Below, piece by piece: positions 1 through 8,937 of a DNA stretch of 64,000 nucleotides. The DNA is taken from assembly GCA_937951485.1 (NCBI GenBank), contig CALEDJ010000031.1, positions 53,337-117,336 of the forward strand. The letters are read 5' to 3'. This stretch comes from an uncultured bacterium (GTDB lineage: Bacteria > Hydrogenedentota > Hydrogenedentia > Hydrogenedentales > CAILVY01). A model generated the notes under the pieces. That model saw nothing but the letters and a program-made list of their open reading frames with translations, made no database searches and was not told where the DNA came from. The translations under genes were made by a program, and so were the position numbers. Numbering within the stretch: position 1 is the first letter of the stretch; every line of letters starts with the position of its first letter.

Positions 1-125
1 CCATTCCCCCGCGTCTTCAATTTTATGCCAGCCACCCGGTTGTGTTCATCAAAGTCGAGCACAATTCCAGGCCCGATCTCCTCAGATACAGTGTTCGCCA
101 CATCGGCCAATTCAATGTATAGCAT
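1..125 (-). CDS. DUF2283 small protein, C-terminus cut by window edge
   Basis: The minus-strand frame from ATG 125 reads MLYIELADVANTV and continues through GPGIVLDFDEH, the pattern of the small DUF2283 family (LYI...G.I.DFDE..R..GI). The function of the family is unknown; members are often found in toxin-antitoxin-like pairs. The ATG at 125 has AAGGA seven bases upstream. However, in-frame homology appears to run further upstream (YLKDSD before the Met, matching the family Y-x-x-x-x-D), to a TAA at 146-144, beyond which an ATG at 155 has a strong AAGGAG. The gene may therefore have lost its first strand by a nonsense change, or may start at 125. The 3' end lies outside the window. Confidence 0.6.
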   Translation of the reverse strand, partial: MLYIELADVANTVSEEIGPGIVLDFDEHNRVAGIKLKTRGN

Positions 126-155
126 GTCTGAATCCTTGAGATATTAAAAAAACAT

Positions 156-495
156 GTTGGCACTCCTTATTCTTGAGGGTGGAAACGTCGATCAAAAAAA
201 CATTGTGGCCAGTTTCTCCGTCTGATTCTGTGCCAACACGCAATTATTTTTTCGTTCAATCAATGCCCGAAAACGTATTCTCCCGTTGGATTGAGTCGTT
301 TTACAAGGATGCTTGATTGCGTATTCTATCCACTCTTATTTCAAGCAGGGCCTGCGCTTCATGACGCTGTTTGAGAAATAATACGTGGCTTTCATCGCAG
401 TTTTTTGTGCCCATCGCCTCTTCTGTCTGCAAAAACTGTATGCTACGCGCATCGGGTTGCCGATTCAATCGTGTGACGGCTTTACACATGCCCCG
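156..495. other. intergenic stretch, no supported gene
   Basis: This interval lies between the small DUF2283 frame and the end of the glycosyltransferase gene. A minus-strand frame at 301-489 has no recognisable domain, and no ribosome binding site supports it. An AAGGAG at 162-167 (minus strand) serves the ATG at 155. I see no RNA gene or repeat here. Confidence 0.4.
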
Positions 496-1680
496 CTATT
501 TCCGCAGCATATCGTCTATCGCATCAACAAGCGTTTTTCCCTCCACCTCGTAACAGTAGCGGTCGCGGGCGAGGCGCAAGGCGTTTTCGGCCATCCGGGC
601 GCGCATGGCATCGTCTTCGACCAGGCGGTTCATGGCTGCCGCGATTTCCTCGACGCTTTCCGGGTTGACGCACAGCCCGACCTCGTTCTTCTCTATAATC
701 TCCAGCATACCGGGAAAATTCGATCCGATGACCGGCAAGCCGACCGACATGTACTGAAACAGTTTTATCGGCGCGCAATAGTAACTGTTCAAACCCACGT
801 TCAGTTGGGCCTGGAGTCCGATATCCGCTGAGGCGGCGAGGTCCATCAGTTCCTGGCTGGAGACCATGGGATGAAACACCACGCGGCGTTCCACGCCCAG
901 TTCCCGCGCCATTCGCTGCAATTCGTCCCTGAAAGCCGGTTCGCAGGGGCCGATGAAAAAGAGCACCGCATCTTCGCGCACCGACGGCAGCGCCTTCACG
1001 AAAGCGTCCGCGCAGCGCGCGCGGGAAATCCACCCGTGAAAATACAACACCTTGCCGGAGGGCAAACCCTGTTCCTTAAGGAATTGTTGGATGCGGTCGC
1101 TTCTGGGCCGCGCCTGCGCGCGCGGCGGCACATTCAGCACCGTCATGGGGCATTCACGCAGGCCGTATCGCCGTTTCAGTTCAAGGGACCGGTTCGGTTC
1201 ACAGGCCACCACGAGGTCCGGGCGCTTGATGAAGCGCCGCTCCAGCCAATTCCAGAATGGTTTCATGGGAATGCCGGGGCGGTCGGTGTAGAGTTCATAG
1301 GAGTAGAAAATCAGTCGGGCGCGGCAAATGCGTGCAATCAGCCAGGCTGCCGGCAGCATGTCCACATCTATGCCGATAACGACGCCAGGCCGCGCCTGGA
1401 TGCCTGACCAGGCAAAGCGCGCCCACAATTCGAGCAGTGTGAGCATCTGAAAAAACGGACGCAACAGCGGCGTTTTCGTGAATTGTTTGAAGAACAGCGG
1501 TACAAGACGGCAATCTGCGCGGGGATGAATTTCTTCGCCCTTGCCCAAGTCTTTACGCGCGACGGATTTCAAGAGCGTCACCTGGATGTCCCGCGCGTCC
1601 AAGGCGTCAATGAGGTTCCATAGTGGGCTATCAATGAATGGCTGCCATCCCATCCGCAGAATGCACACGCGTCGTTTCAT
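496..1680 (-). CDS. GT4-type glycosyltransferase
   Basis: 394 residues, the usual length for GT-B fold glycosyltransferases of family GT4, which move a sugar from a nucleotide donor to a cell-surface glycan or lipid. The N-terminal half is the acceptor domain. The C-terminal half has the donor-binding signature around residues 300-335, with CAPIKLFQYMSVGLPVIGS followed by a Glu in the ELLEII-like segment. The first acidic residue of the E-x7-E motif is Gln here (LFQYM), as in some family members. No signal peptide is present, so the protein is cytoplasmic or membrane-associated. The ATG has GGGAG five bases upstream. It follows rnk in the same direction with a 123-base gap. Donor and acceptor cannot be told from sequence. 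Confidence 0.85.
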   Translation of the reverse strand: MKRRVCILRMGWQPFIDSPLWNLIDALDARDIQVTLLKSVARKDLGKGEEIHPRADCRLVPLFFKQFTKTPLLRPFFQMLTLLELWARFAWSGIQARPGVVIGIDVDMLPAAWLIARICRARLIFYSYELYTDRPGIPMKPFWNWLERRFIKRPDLVVACEPNRSLELKRRYGLRECPMTVLNVPPRAQARPRSDRIQQFLKEQGLPSGKVLYFHGWISRARCADAFVKALPSVREDAVLFFIGPCEPAFRDELQRMARELGVERRVVFHPMVSSQELMDLAASADIGLQAQLNVGLNSYYCAPIKLFQYMSVGLPVIGSNFPGMLEIIEKNEVGLCVNPESVEEIAAAMNRLVEDDAMRARMAENALRLARDRYCYEVEGKTLVDAIDDMLRK

Positions 1681-1803
1681 CGTTGCTCCCGGCGTTGTCG
1701 TTTACCGCGTCCTGGCGGATGGTAACAGAATAACCCGAAAAGACTCATCCCGTGCCGATGCATCATTCTGACGACGAAGAACCCGGAATGTGCATGCCTT
1801 ATA

Positions 1804-2223
1804 TTACAGGTATGCGTGACCGGCGGTCTCAGGTTGATAGACCACATCCATGATGCGCACGTGGCGGACTTGGTCGCCGATGGGGTAGGCTATTTCATCT
1901 CCGATGCGCTGTCCCAGCAGGGCCGTGCCTTTGGCGCTCATCACCGATGTCTTGCGTTCGCCGATATTGGCGCAGGAAGGATAGACCAGCGTTACGATAT
2001 GTTCTTCAGCCGTGTCCACATCCCGGATCAGCACGATGGAGTTCATGGTAACCGTGTCTGCGGGGATTTTGGAGGCAGGCATCACCCGGGCGTGGTCAAG
2101 TTTTTCATGCAGGCGTTTGATGGACTCCCAAGTGCGTCCGGCATCGCCGCCGCCCCACAGTTCCATCTGCATTTCCAGTTTCGTGCGATCGGCATCGGTG
2201 ACAAGAACCTCGTGTGTCTCCAT
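1804..2223 (-). CDS. rnk: Rnk/GreA-type nucleoside diphosphate kinase regulator
   Basis: 139 residues, close to the roughly 136 of Rnk. The N-terminal helical part is short, and the C-terminal half carries the GreA/GreB-type fold with VTMNSIVLIRD, TLVYP, GTALLGQRIGDEI and YQPE, all of which match Rnk. Rnk resembles transcript-cleavage factors but lacks their long coiled coil. It binds RNA polymerase and alters nucleotide triphosphate pools in gamma-proteobacteria. The start METHEV at 2223 was chosen because AAAGGG sits seven bases upstream and the alignment with Rnk begins there; an in-frame start 108 bases upstream has neither. It stands alone between a secreted GH38-like gene and a glycosyltransferase. 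Confidence 0.85.
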   Translation of the reverse strand: METHEVLVTDADRTKLEMQMELWGGGDAGRTWESIKRLHEKLDHARVMPASKIPADTVTMNSIVLIRDVDTAEEHIVTLVYPSCANIGERKTSVMSAKGTALLGQRIGDEIAYPIGDQVRHVRIMDVVYQPETAGHAYL

Positions 2224-2471
2224 CTTCCGGCCCTTTCTTGCGATGTTGACAATCCCGGCGTTTGCACTGGTTTGCATCGTGGGGCGCGTAGCAGCGCCTC
2301 CATCTCCGTTTCCCCGGTCGCGCGTCCCCAAGGAAACGCTATGATTCGTTCTGTTTCTCTGATGGCTTACCTCCTGCGTTTTTGTCTTGTACCCTGTCTT
2401 TCATCCATTATAACGCTAATCAGATGCCAAAACATCCCACCGTATGTTGTTCACGCTTCAGCGTGTGTTTT

Positions 2472-5400
2472 TCATTTCTCGCCCGGTCGCTGCGGCGCTT
2501 CGACATATAATACCCGTCCATTGGCCGCCAATTTCGCCACGGCCCATGTCGTCGCCTTGGGGTCGGAAAACCGGAACAGGACGTCCTGGCTGCCGAATGC
2601 GGGTATCGAAATCGCCGCACGGCGTGGAAAAATGCTGATTTCAGGAATATCACCGATTTCCGACCAGAATTCACTGGGCACAATCAAATCCAGGAAACCC
2701 TCCGCTGCAATGCCGCTTCGGTTCACAACGGTCACCTTTACTTGTGATTCGTTACGCAAAGTCTGGATGGTAAAGGGGCTTTCCATCGGCATCAGCACAT
2801 CGCGATACACTTGGCCGTCCAGGATGGTCCAGGCGGCTATCGCGTTCGTTTCAGGACTTCCCGTGACGGCCATGGCATTTATCTCTTTTTGAAAGAATGT
2901 GTTCGGTTTTGTGTGGAAGGCGAACTGACCTGGTCCGATGCTCCAATCCTTTGAGGCTTCGACATACACCACCCCTTCCAAGGTCCGGTCCACGGTATTG
3001 TTCGCCACAATGACCTCGATTTTAGGGTTTTCTGTCGCGAGGGTTCCCTGAATCAGTAGGGAAATCGGATGGTTGCCGATGGGCGCGGCCCCAGTATTGT
3101 GAAGCCAATGGCGCGTGTAAACGGGACTGTGGGGATCGCTTGTCCCGGCAAGGGTGCTTGGCTTGCCTGGAGCGGTTCTGTTGGAGGTCAAAATCCACAC
3201 AGAAGTCACCCCAAAGCCGGGGAAACGACACGGCAAATCGGAACCGCTTACAGTTAATGCTTGCCCCGGCCATTCCCTGTGGTCGCAATGCGCGGCCTTA
3301 AGCAATGGCGCGAAGAAGCGCAGATTGCCGTCCCATGTCTCGCCGGTGCTCTGCCAGCCGCGCACGATAAATCCGTTGCGGGGATGCTCTGATGCTGGGG
3401 AGAACTCCATCGCTGCATGGGGATACCCCGGGCCTTTGACCGCGCTTACAATGAATCCCGGACGGTCCACTTCGAGGAATCCGTGTCTGCTGGAAAGACG
3501 ACCGGGCCGGACCTCGACCGTCGCCACACGAAAGGCTTCATTGAATGCAGCGGCCGCGCCCGGCACATCCGCCGCTCGCCAGTTTCCCTCAAATGGAAAC
3601 AGGGAATAGCGAAAACGCTGGACGGGGCCGGGGGATAAGCCGAAGGGTTCCTCGTTCCGCGCCAGCACCATGGTCAATGTGCCGTCTTTGGCCGCGCTGC
3701 ACAGGCTTGTTCCCGGAAAGACGAGTGCAAGTCCCCGGGATGCAGGCGATACAGGCCGGCCATTCAGATAAGCGGACGGCGCCAAAGGATATGTGCCGTG
3801 TCGCGCCACCGCCGCCGCAAAATCCTCGGCCAGCGCGGCGGCGCGTTCAGGAAGCAACGCAGCGAATACAAGCGTCGGGACAGCATCGTCATCGGACGCT
3901 GTCCATGAATGACGCAGCAACATCGTCGCACCTTGTTCGATGCGCTGTGAAAAAACGCTCAATGCCTCACCTGTCAAACCCTGCGCTACCGCACCGCTGA
4001 CGACATTGTGCGCAGGGCCGCCAATAAGGATGGCCATGCCCATGCCCTGACGGAATTCGTCGGCGATATCGGCGAGTTCAGTGGAATCCGACCAAAGGAA
4101 ATCGGGCTTCGGCGGCGTGTCCGAGCGGATGGCTGCGGGAATGCCGCGTTTTGCGAGTGCCTGAAGTATTTCGCGCGCGGCGCGTTCGAGAATCGCATCG
4201 CTGCCATGTACGATGATTGCCGGGGCCAGGGGAACCACGCCGTCCGCGCCAATCAAGAGATGGTCGTCGGGGGTGATGGCGGCCCATTGTGCGGCGGGAT
4301 AAATGCCTTTGCCGGAAGCCGCGTCGCGGCCATCTGAACGGAATAGAAGGGGATCATGGGAGCATGTGCCGGCGATGGCGGCGAAACGTTCGCCAAAGCG
4401 CGGGGTGCAGCCCTGCGCGTCGGTCCGGAACGTGGCTGCCAGCATCCGGTCTTTCAATGAAACATTTTCCAGACGGACTTCACAGTCCACGCGCGGCACC
4501 CCATGATACAACGTCACCTCCCTGATCAGGCGGCCCCCGGCGAAGGACGTTTCGATCCGTAATTGCTGCATGCATCCGGTGACGATGGAGCGCAACGATG
4601 CCCCGCCCGATGCGGTTGACGCCGCCGCGCCTGTTGTCCAGAGTTCCCAACCGCCATCTGTGCGCGCCGCATCTTCATTCAACAAAATCATCCGATTCGC
4701 CGCGCCCGCAAGATATTCCACGCCGGTGTCTTTGTTTTTTATGCTGACCAGATCGCCTGTGGCGGGGTCGGCGCGGACGATAAACGTGTCGTTTTCGATT
4801 TGGGCGTCGCGTTGTTCCGACACACGCGGGATTAGACCTTCCGGCACCAAATAGTACGTGCGGTAGCCCATCCCCGGGACATTTCCCGCCACGAATCGGA
4901 TTCGCGCCGAGGTGATCAGGCGGTCGCGTTCCATTTGGATGCGGTCTGCGTAAAACGGTGTTCGATTGCCGAATTCATCCACGATGGAGAAACCTTCCAC
5001 GGCGGGGGGCGTTAGCACGGTTTCGCAGACATCGGTGCGCGGACGCGCGGTGGGATTGAAAACCACCAATGCGCGAAGCCCCGGTGCATCGGGCGGCGCA
5101 GCCGCCCGTGTGTCGGCCTGCCGTGCGATGTATTCCATGGAACGCCGCGTGATTTCCGAAGCCAGTTCCAGCGCTTCGCGGCAACCCGACAGGGCATCAA
5201 AGTATGTGTGTTGATGGGTGGCCAGACCCAAGCGGTCCACGGCGCCCTGGTGCAGCAACTGCCGCCAGGCCAGGTCCAGCGCTGCGGTGGGATATTCAGC
5301 GCCGAGTAATGCGGCCAGTGTGGCGAAACGCTCCGCCACAGTCAGACGACTTTCGGCCGCGAAGAACGCGCGTTTCAGGTCCGACTGCGTGACGACCGCA

Positions 5401-7247
5401 CCGAGACGGCGCTGCACCATCGGGCGTGCGCTGTGCGGAATGCGGTCCGCGATGTCCAGCGGCAGGCGTCGGATTGCGTCCAGAAACTCACTCGCGCCGC
5501 GTCCCATTACAGGATACGCGGGAACAGAACGCGCAAGGGCGGATGCCGCGCCGAAGAAAAACGGCTCAGGCGGCGGCATGAGATTCTCCAGCACCAGCAC
5601 ATCGGTGTTGATGCTCCATTCCAGCAATTCGCGTCGCCGCACGGCGGCCATGCCGCGCAATTCCTCGATACGCGCAGGACCGGGGGCGGACTGCCTGCGC
5701 CGGTGGAGCATTTCGCTGCCGTCCGGCGCGAAATGCCGGAAGAGTGGCGGCAGGCCGTAGTGCTCCAGATTGGACACGATGCCAGCCGCGCCCAGGCGCG
5801 CCAGCAATTGCGGCGTTTGCGGCGCGATGCCCGGTGCATCCCATACGTAATAGGTCATGTCGTCGTCACGCAGGATACTGCGCGCGGCGACCAGGCCGCA
5901 GGCGATGTTGCGAAGCAGTGTTTCGCCCCCGACGAGGCGATCATCCAACGGCGTGCAGGCAGCCTGCGAGGCGCAACGCCCCATGGCAACAGCGTGTAGT
6001 ATTTCCTCGCGTATCGCGGGATGCGCGTCCAGTACAGGACGCCACTGGGCGACCGTACCCAAATCAAAACCGTAGTCCGATTCCTGGCCCATCAGTACGA
6101 CCTGTCGCAAGACGGACGCGTTACGGCGAAAGGTTTCCGCTCTTTGGTCTTCCGGCGCATCGGGGCGGTAGCGCTGTCCTGTCACGATGAAAACACGCCC
6201 CCCCTCCCCTCTCGCCTCCACCGTCACGTTTGCGGTGAATGTGGCGGCGCGAATTTCTCCGTCGGCATCCTCCATCGTCAGCCGCACTGTGACGGGCACC
6301 GCCCGCCCCGGCGTGGCATCGCCAGTGGGGATTGCGAAGGTTTCGCGCAGCACCGCACCCGGCGGGATGGGACGTGTGCGCCCCACGACGGGTTCGGGGA
6401 AATGCGCTCCAGTTATGGCCACACCAACCGGCGGCAAAACATTTTCGCCCGAATTGAACAGTGTCAGGATACAATCCTGGCGAACGTCCGTGTCGGTGCC
6501 GGAAAAAGTGCCCGCGCGCTGCAATCGCGGCGCATAATACAGGTTTCCCAACGGCTCCGCCGGATACACCCGCAATCCCAGTTCATAACCGCTGTTGCCG
6601 CTGAGCAGCGGACGGTGCGCAAAACCGCGCACGCTCCATTCGCGCGCATTCATCCCCGCAGCCTGCGCAATTCGGTCAAACGACGCTGTCGGGAATTGAA
6701 TCAACACCAGGTTTTCGCCTTGGCGAAATTCCAGGAGGAATTGGTCGCTGCCCGCCGATATGGCAGGCGCGGGCCGAACCTGCCGCAAGGGGAATCCGTT
6801 CAGCCACACCCGCGCACCTAACGGCGTCTGCAGGTCAAACAGGGCCGCGCGCGCGGTATCCGATTGCACATAGAACGCCGCATAGGCCACGCCCTCCGGC
6901 ATACCGCTGAAAAGGCCGGCCAAATCTATGGCGGGGCCCGTCGTAGCCATTTCCCGCCAGACGGCTTCACGCGCCATGCCCGGAACGGCCAAAAGCGGAC
7001 GGGGACGGACCCGCGCCGCGCCGCCCAGCGACGCCAGGTAATCCCGGTCGCCCAATGGGGTTTCGCCACGGCGCAACGCGGCCACAATGCCCCCCGATAC
7101 ATCTGGTTCGAAGGGAGCACATACGAGCCATTGCGCGACATGGCCGCGGTCCAGCAACATGGTCAGGGGTTCGGGGGACTGCGCTATGGCGCTTCTCAGA
7201 CAAAGCGTTGCGAGCACTACTGCATATATCGTTCGCTGCAATCCCAT
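2472..7247 (-). CDS. exported GH38-like (alpha-mannosidase family) protein, catalytic site divergent
   Basis: 1591 residues, much longer than the roughly 800-1000 of typical GH38 enzymes. A Sec signal peptide (MGLQRTIYAVVLATLCLRS, Ala-x-Ala cleavage) supports the start at 7247, which has GGAG five bases upstream. Residues about 1-370 look like beta-sandwich modules. Residues about 370-720 follow the GH38 barrel and helical region: AQWRPVLDAHPAIREEI, a GETLLRN segment, WDAPGIAPQTPQLL and a helix matching the family qFHD region. Residues about 815-1060 match the GH38 C-terminal beta domain (FIVRADPATGDLVSI, GGWELW). The HxH zinc motif expected at the barrel start is absent (TGQRYRPD instead) and the nucleophile segment is irregular. 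The C-terminal 350 residues look Ig-like. Mannosidase activity is uncertain. Confidence 0.7.
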   Translation of the reverse strand: MGLQRTIYAVVLATLCLRSAIAQSPEPLTMLLDRGHVAQWLVCAPFEPDVSGGIVAALRRGETPLGDRDYLASLGGAARVRPRPLLAVPGMAREAVWREMATTGPAIDLAGLFSGMPEGVAYAAFYVQSDTARAALFDLQTPLGARVWLNGFPLRQVRPAPAISAGSDQFLLEFRQGENLVLIQFPTASFDRIAQAAGMNAREWSVRGFAHRPLLSGNSGYELGLRVYPAEPLGNLYYAPRLQRAGTFSGTDTDVRQDCILTLFNSGENVLPPVGVAITGAHFPEPVVGRTRPIPPGAVLRETFAIPTGDATPGRAVPVTVRLTMEDADGEIRAATFTANVTVEARGEGGRVFIVTGQRYRPDAPEDQRAETFRRNASVLRQVVLMGQESDYGFDLGTVAQWRPVLDAHPAIREEILHAVAMGRCASQAACTPLDDRLVGGETLLRNIACGLVAARSILRDDDMTYYVWDAPGIAPQTPQLLARLGAAGIVSNLEHYGLPPLFRHFAPDGSEMLHRRRQSAPGPARIEELRGMAAVRRRELLEWSINTDVLVLENLMPPPEPFFFGAASALARSVPAYPVMGRGASEFLDAIRRLPLDIADRIPHSARPMVQRRLGAVVTQSDLKRAFFAAESRLTVAERFATLAALLGAEYPTAALDLAWRQLLHQGAVDRLGLATHQHTYFDALSGCREALELASEITRRSMEYIARQADTRAAAPPDAPGLRALVVFNPTARPRTDVCETVLTPPAVEGFSIVDEFGNRTPFYADRIQMERDRLITSARIRFVAGNVPGMGYRTYYLVPEGLIPRVSEQRDAQIENDTFIVRADPATGDLVSIKNKDTGVEYLAGAANRMILLNEDAARTDGGWELWTTGAAASTASGGASLRSIVTGCMQQLRIETSFAGGRLIREVTLYHGVPRVDCEVRLENVSLKDRMLAATFRTDAQGCTPRFGERFAAIAGTCSHDPLLFRSDGRDAASGKGIYPAAQWAAITPDDHLLIGADGVVPLAPAIIVHGSDAILERAAREILQALAKRGIPAAIRSDTPPKPDFLWSDSTELADIADEFRQGMGMAILIGGPAHNVVSGAVAQGLTGEALSVFSQRIEQGATMLLRHSWTASDDDAVPTLVFAALLPERAAALAEDFAAAVARHGTYPLAPSAYLNGRPVSPASRGLALVFPGTSLCSAAKDGTLTMVLARNEEPFGLSPGPVQRFRYSLFPFEGNWRAADVPGAAAAFNEAFRVATVEVRPGRLSSRHGFLEVDRPGFIVSAVKGPGYPHAAMEFSPASEHPRNGFIVRGWQSTGETWDGNLRFFAPLLKAAHCDHREWPGQALTVSGSDLPCRFPGFGVTSVWILTSNRTAPGKPSTLAGTSDPHSPVYTRHWLHNTGAAPIGNHPISLLIQGTLATENPKIEVIVANNTVDRTLEGVVYVEASKDWSIGPGQFAFHTKPNTFFQKEINAMAVTGSPETNAIAAWTILDGQVYRDVLMPMESPFTIQTLRNESQVKVTVVNRSGIAAEGFLDLIVPSEFWSEIGDIPEISIFPRRAAISIPAFGSQDVLFRFSDPKATTWAVAKLAANGRVLYVEAPQRPGEK

Positions 7248-7478
7248 CGCTGCTCCGCGTCCCGCCTGGTTCATGGCCAGCATTGTGCCCGCCGTCTTCG
7301 CGCAAAGCAAATGACCGGACGCAGTCATCCTCTCTCAAACACGCATCAGGGCGTCCGGAAGGGTTGCACTTCGACGAAATTGAAGGCGATTTGTTGCCAG
7401 ATGGGGCCGCCGGGCGTGGTTGTATCGCGCCACTGTCACGACCGCAGGTATCCAGACCTGTTTCCGACAGGGACGTTA

Positions 7479-7985
7479 TCACCATTTCAATCGGCGGGCG
7501 CCGACCGGATTGAAATGACTGGTTGCGGTACGTCGTCGCTTCTTTTCAAGCGCGGAGAAGACGGTCGGACTGCGGATACCCTTATCCATGACGATTTCCG
7601 TTTTCCCGAAGAGATCGCGGCTGGCTTCACCCAATGTCTTGTGGAGGTGCAAATGGCATTCCAGACATAAGCCGGAATGTCCCAGGGCGGGGCGCTCGTT
7701 GCAACGATCGCAGGGGATGCCAATGCCTTTCTCCCGGGACGCAGTCGCTGCGTGGGCTTGGTGTTCATCCGAGAAGAGTCCGCGCCAGGATTCACGGGTA
7801 AGTTCGGGGGGAAGGGAGAAAAAGCGCATGGCATATTCTTCAGGGTTTGTGATTTCCGTGTCCGGCAACGGTTTTCCAGCCTTTTCGGCGGCGCATTCGG
7901 AGCAAAGGTCTCGCCCTGTTTTCTTCTGGATCAGTTTTCCACACTCTGCGCACCGCGCGATATCCATATCTTCAAACCGCGCCAT
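7479..7985 (-). CDS. uncharacterised protein with two CxxC zinc-ribbon pairs
   Basis: 168 residues. I do not recognise the family. Two treble-clef-like cysteine sets are visible: C12-x2-C15 with C28-x2-C31 near the N-terminus, and C92-x2-C95 with C107-x2-C110 followed by a His-rich HLHLHK. Both sets resemble structural zinc sites of nucleic-acid or protein binding ribbons. The start overlaps the 3' end of coaE by 14 bases, so translation is probably coupled. A basic C-terminal tail (EKKRRRTATS) could touch nucleic acid. No signal peptide is present. The role is unknown. Confidence 0.7.
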   Translation of the reverse strand: MARFEDMDIARCAECGKLIQKKTGRDLCSECAAEKAGKPLPDTEITNPEEYAMRFFSLPPELTRESWRGLFSDEHQAHAATASREKGIGIPCDRCNERPALGHSGLCLECHLHLHKTLGEASRDLFGKTEIVMDKGIRSPTVFSALEKKRRRTATSHFNPVGARRLKW

Positions 7986-8571
7986 GAATCACCTCGGCAA
8001 TCGCATCCACCTGGGCGTGTAACGTCGCGATGTCACCGTTATTCTCGATGACCCAGTCGGCCATATCGTATTTTGCCTCCGGGGGCGTCTGCGCCGCAAT
8101 GCGCCGCCATGCATCGTCTTCACTTAATCCGCGCATTGCCACCAGCCGCTTCACCCGCAGCGGCGCAGGGCACAAAACCAGAATCAACCCGGCCAGCCAG
8201 GAGTCTTTCACGCCATTTTCTCCCAGCAGCGCCGCTTCCACTATTACATTTTCAGCGCCGTCATCAGCCAGTTGCGCGCAACGACGCGACACTGCTTCAA
8301 TTATCAATGGATGCATGATTGCGTTCAGACGCGCCCGCGCGCCCGCATCGCCGAATACCAATGCGCCCAATTTGTCTCTATCAATTCTACCATGCGCGCA
8401 GACATCCCGCCCGAACGCCGCCAGTACTGCGGCTTCCGCCGCGCCGCCCGGGGCAATCGCGTCGTGTCCCGCCTGGTCCGCATCAATGACGGGAATACCG
8501 CGAGCGGCGAAACGTCGGGCCGCTTCTGTTTTGCCGCTGGCGATACCGCCGGTCAATCCATACACATGCAT
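7972..8571 (-). CDS. coaE: dephospho-CoA kinase
   Basis: 199 residues, the normal length. The enzyme phosphorylates the 3'-hydroxyl of dephospho-CoA with ATP in the last step of coenzyme A synthesis in the cytoplasm. The P-loop GGIASGKT is at residues 8-15, followed by the family IPVIDADQAGHD substrate segment at about 27-38 and NAIMHPLI near 80. AAGGA lies upstream of the ATG. The downstream zinc-ribbon gene overlaps the end of coaE by 14 bases. The upstream side is a repeat-rich gap, so the two genes probably form their own transcript. Confidence 0.95.
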   Translation of the reverse strand: MHVYGLTGGIASGKTEAARRFAARGIPVIDADQAGHDAIAPGGAAEAAVLAAFGRDVCAHGRIDRDKLGALVFGDAGARARLNAIMHPLIIEAVSRRCAQLADDGAENVIVEAALLGENGVKDSWLAGLILVLCPAPLRVKRLVAMRGLSEDDAWRRIAAQTPPEAKYDMADWVIENNGDIATLHAQVDAIAEVIHGAV

Positions 8572-8937
8572 GGCGTGAAGATTTCCTTTTCAGTAACGTT
8601 TTAGACGACTGAGGCAATCATTGCTCTTGCCCCGTCATTGCGAGTCTCCCACCGTCTTCTGCAGCGATTCGTTGAAGAAAGGAAACGCACTTTCTTCGCG
8701 ATACAACGATTTGAATCTGTCCGCCAACCCTGAATCCTCGTCATTGCGAGTGAAGCGAAGCCGCGCTGTGCGCCGCAACGCCCGCAATAACGGGTGTAAT
8801 AGCGGTGCCAAATCAGGCGCATCTCTTGCGCCATACGAGAAAACGTTACCGTTTTTATCACTGAGCATGTTGGTTGACAATCATACATGATTTCCGGGAA
8901 ATGATGTTCCGCAACGGGTGCGTGCGGACGGCGTGGA
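8572..8937. repeat. intergenic gap with two copies of a CGTCATTGCGAG element
   Basis: CGTCATTGCGAG occurs at 8633-8644 and again at 8739-8750. The second copy continues into GTGAAGCGAAGCCGCGC and closes with CGCAATAACG near 8783-8792, an imperfect inverted copy of the first ten bases, so the element can fold into a long hairpin. The same core with inverted ends is found near 17234, 53220 and 61143. It looks like a small dispersed palindromic element; no gene is supported here. Confidence 0.65.

Noticed and set aside
301-489. 62-codon minus-strand frame near the left edge
   Set aside because: No ribosome binding site, no homology recognised, no conserved composition.
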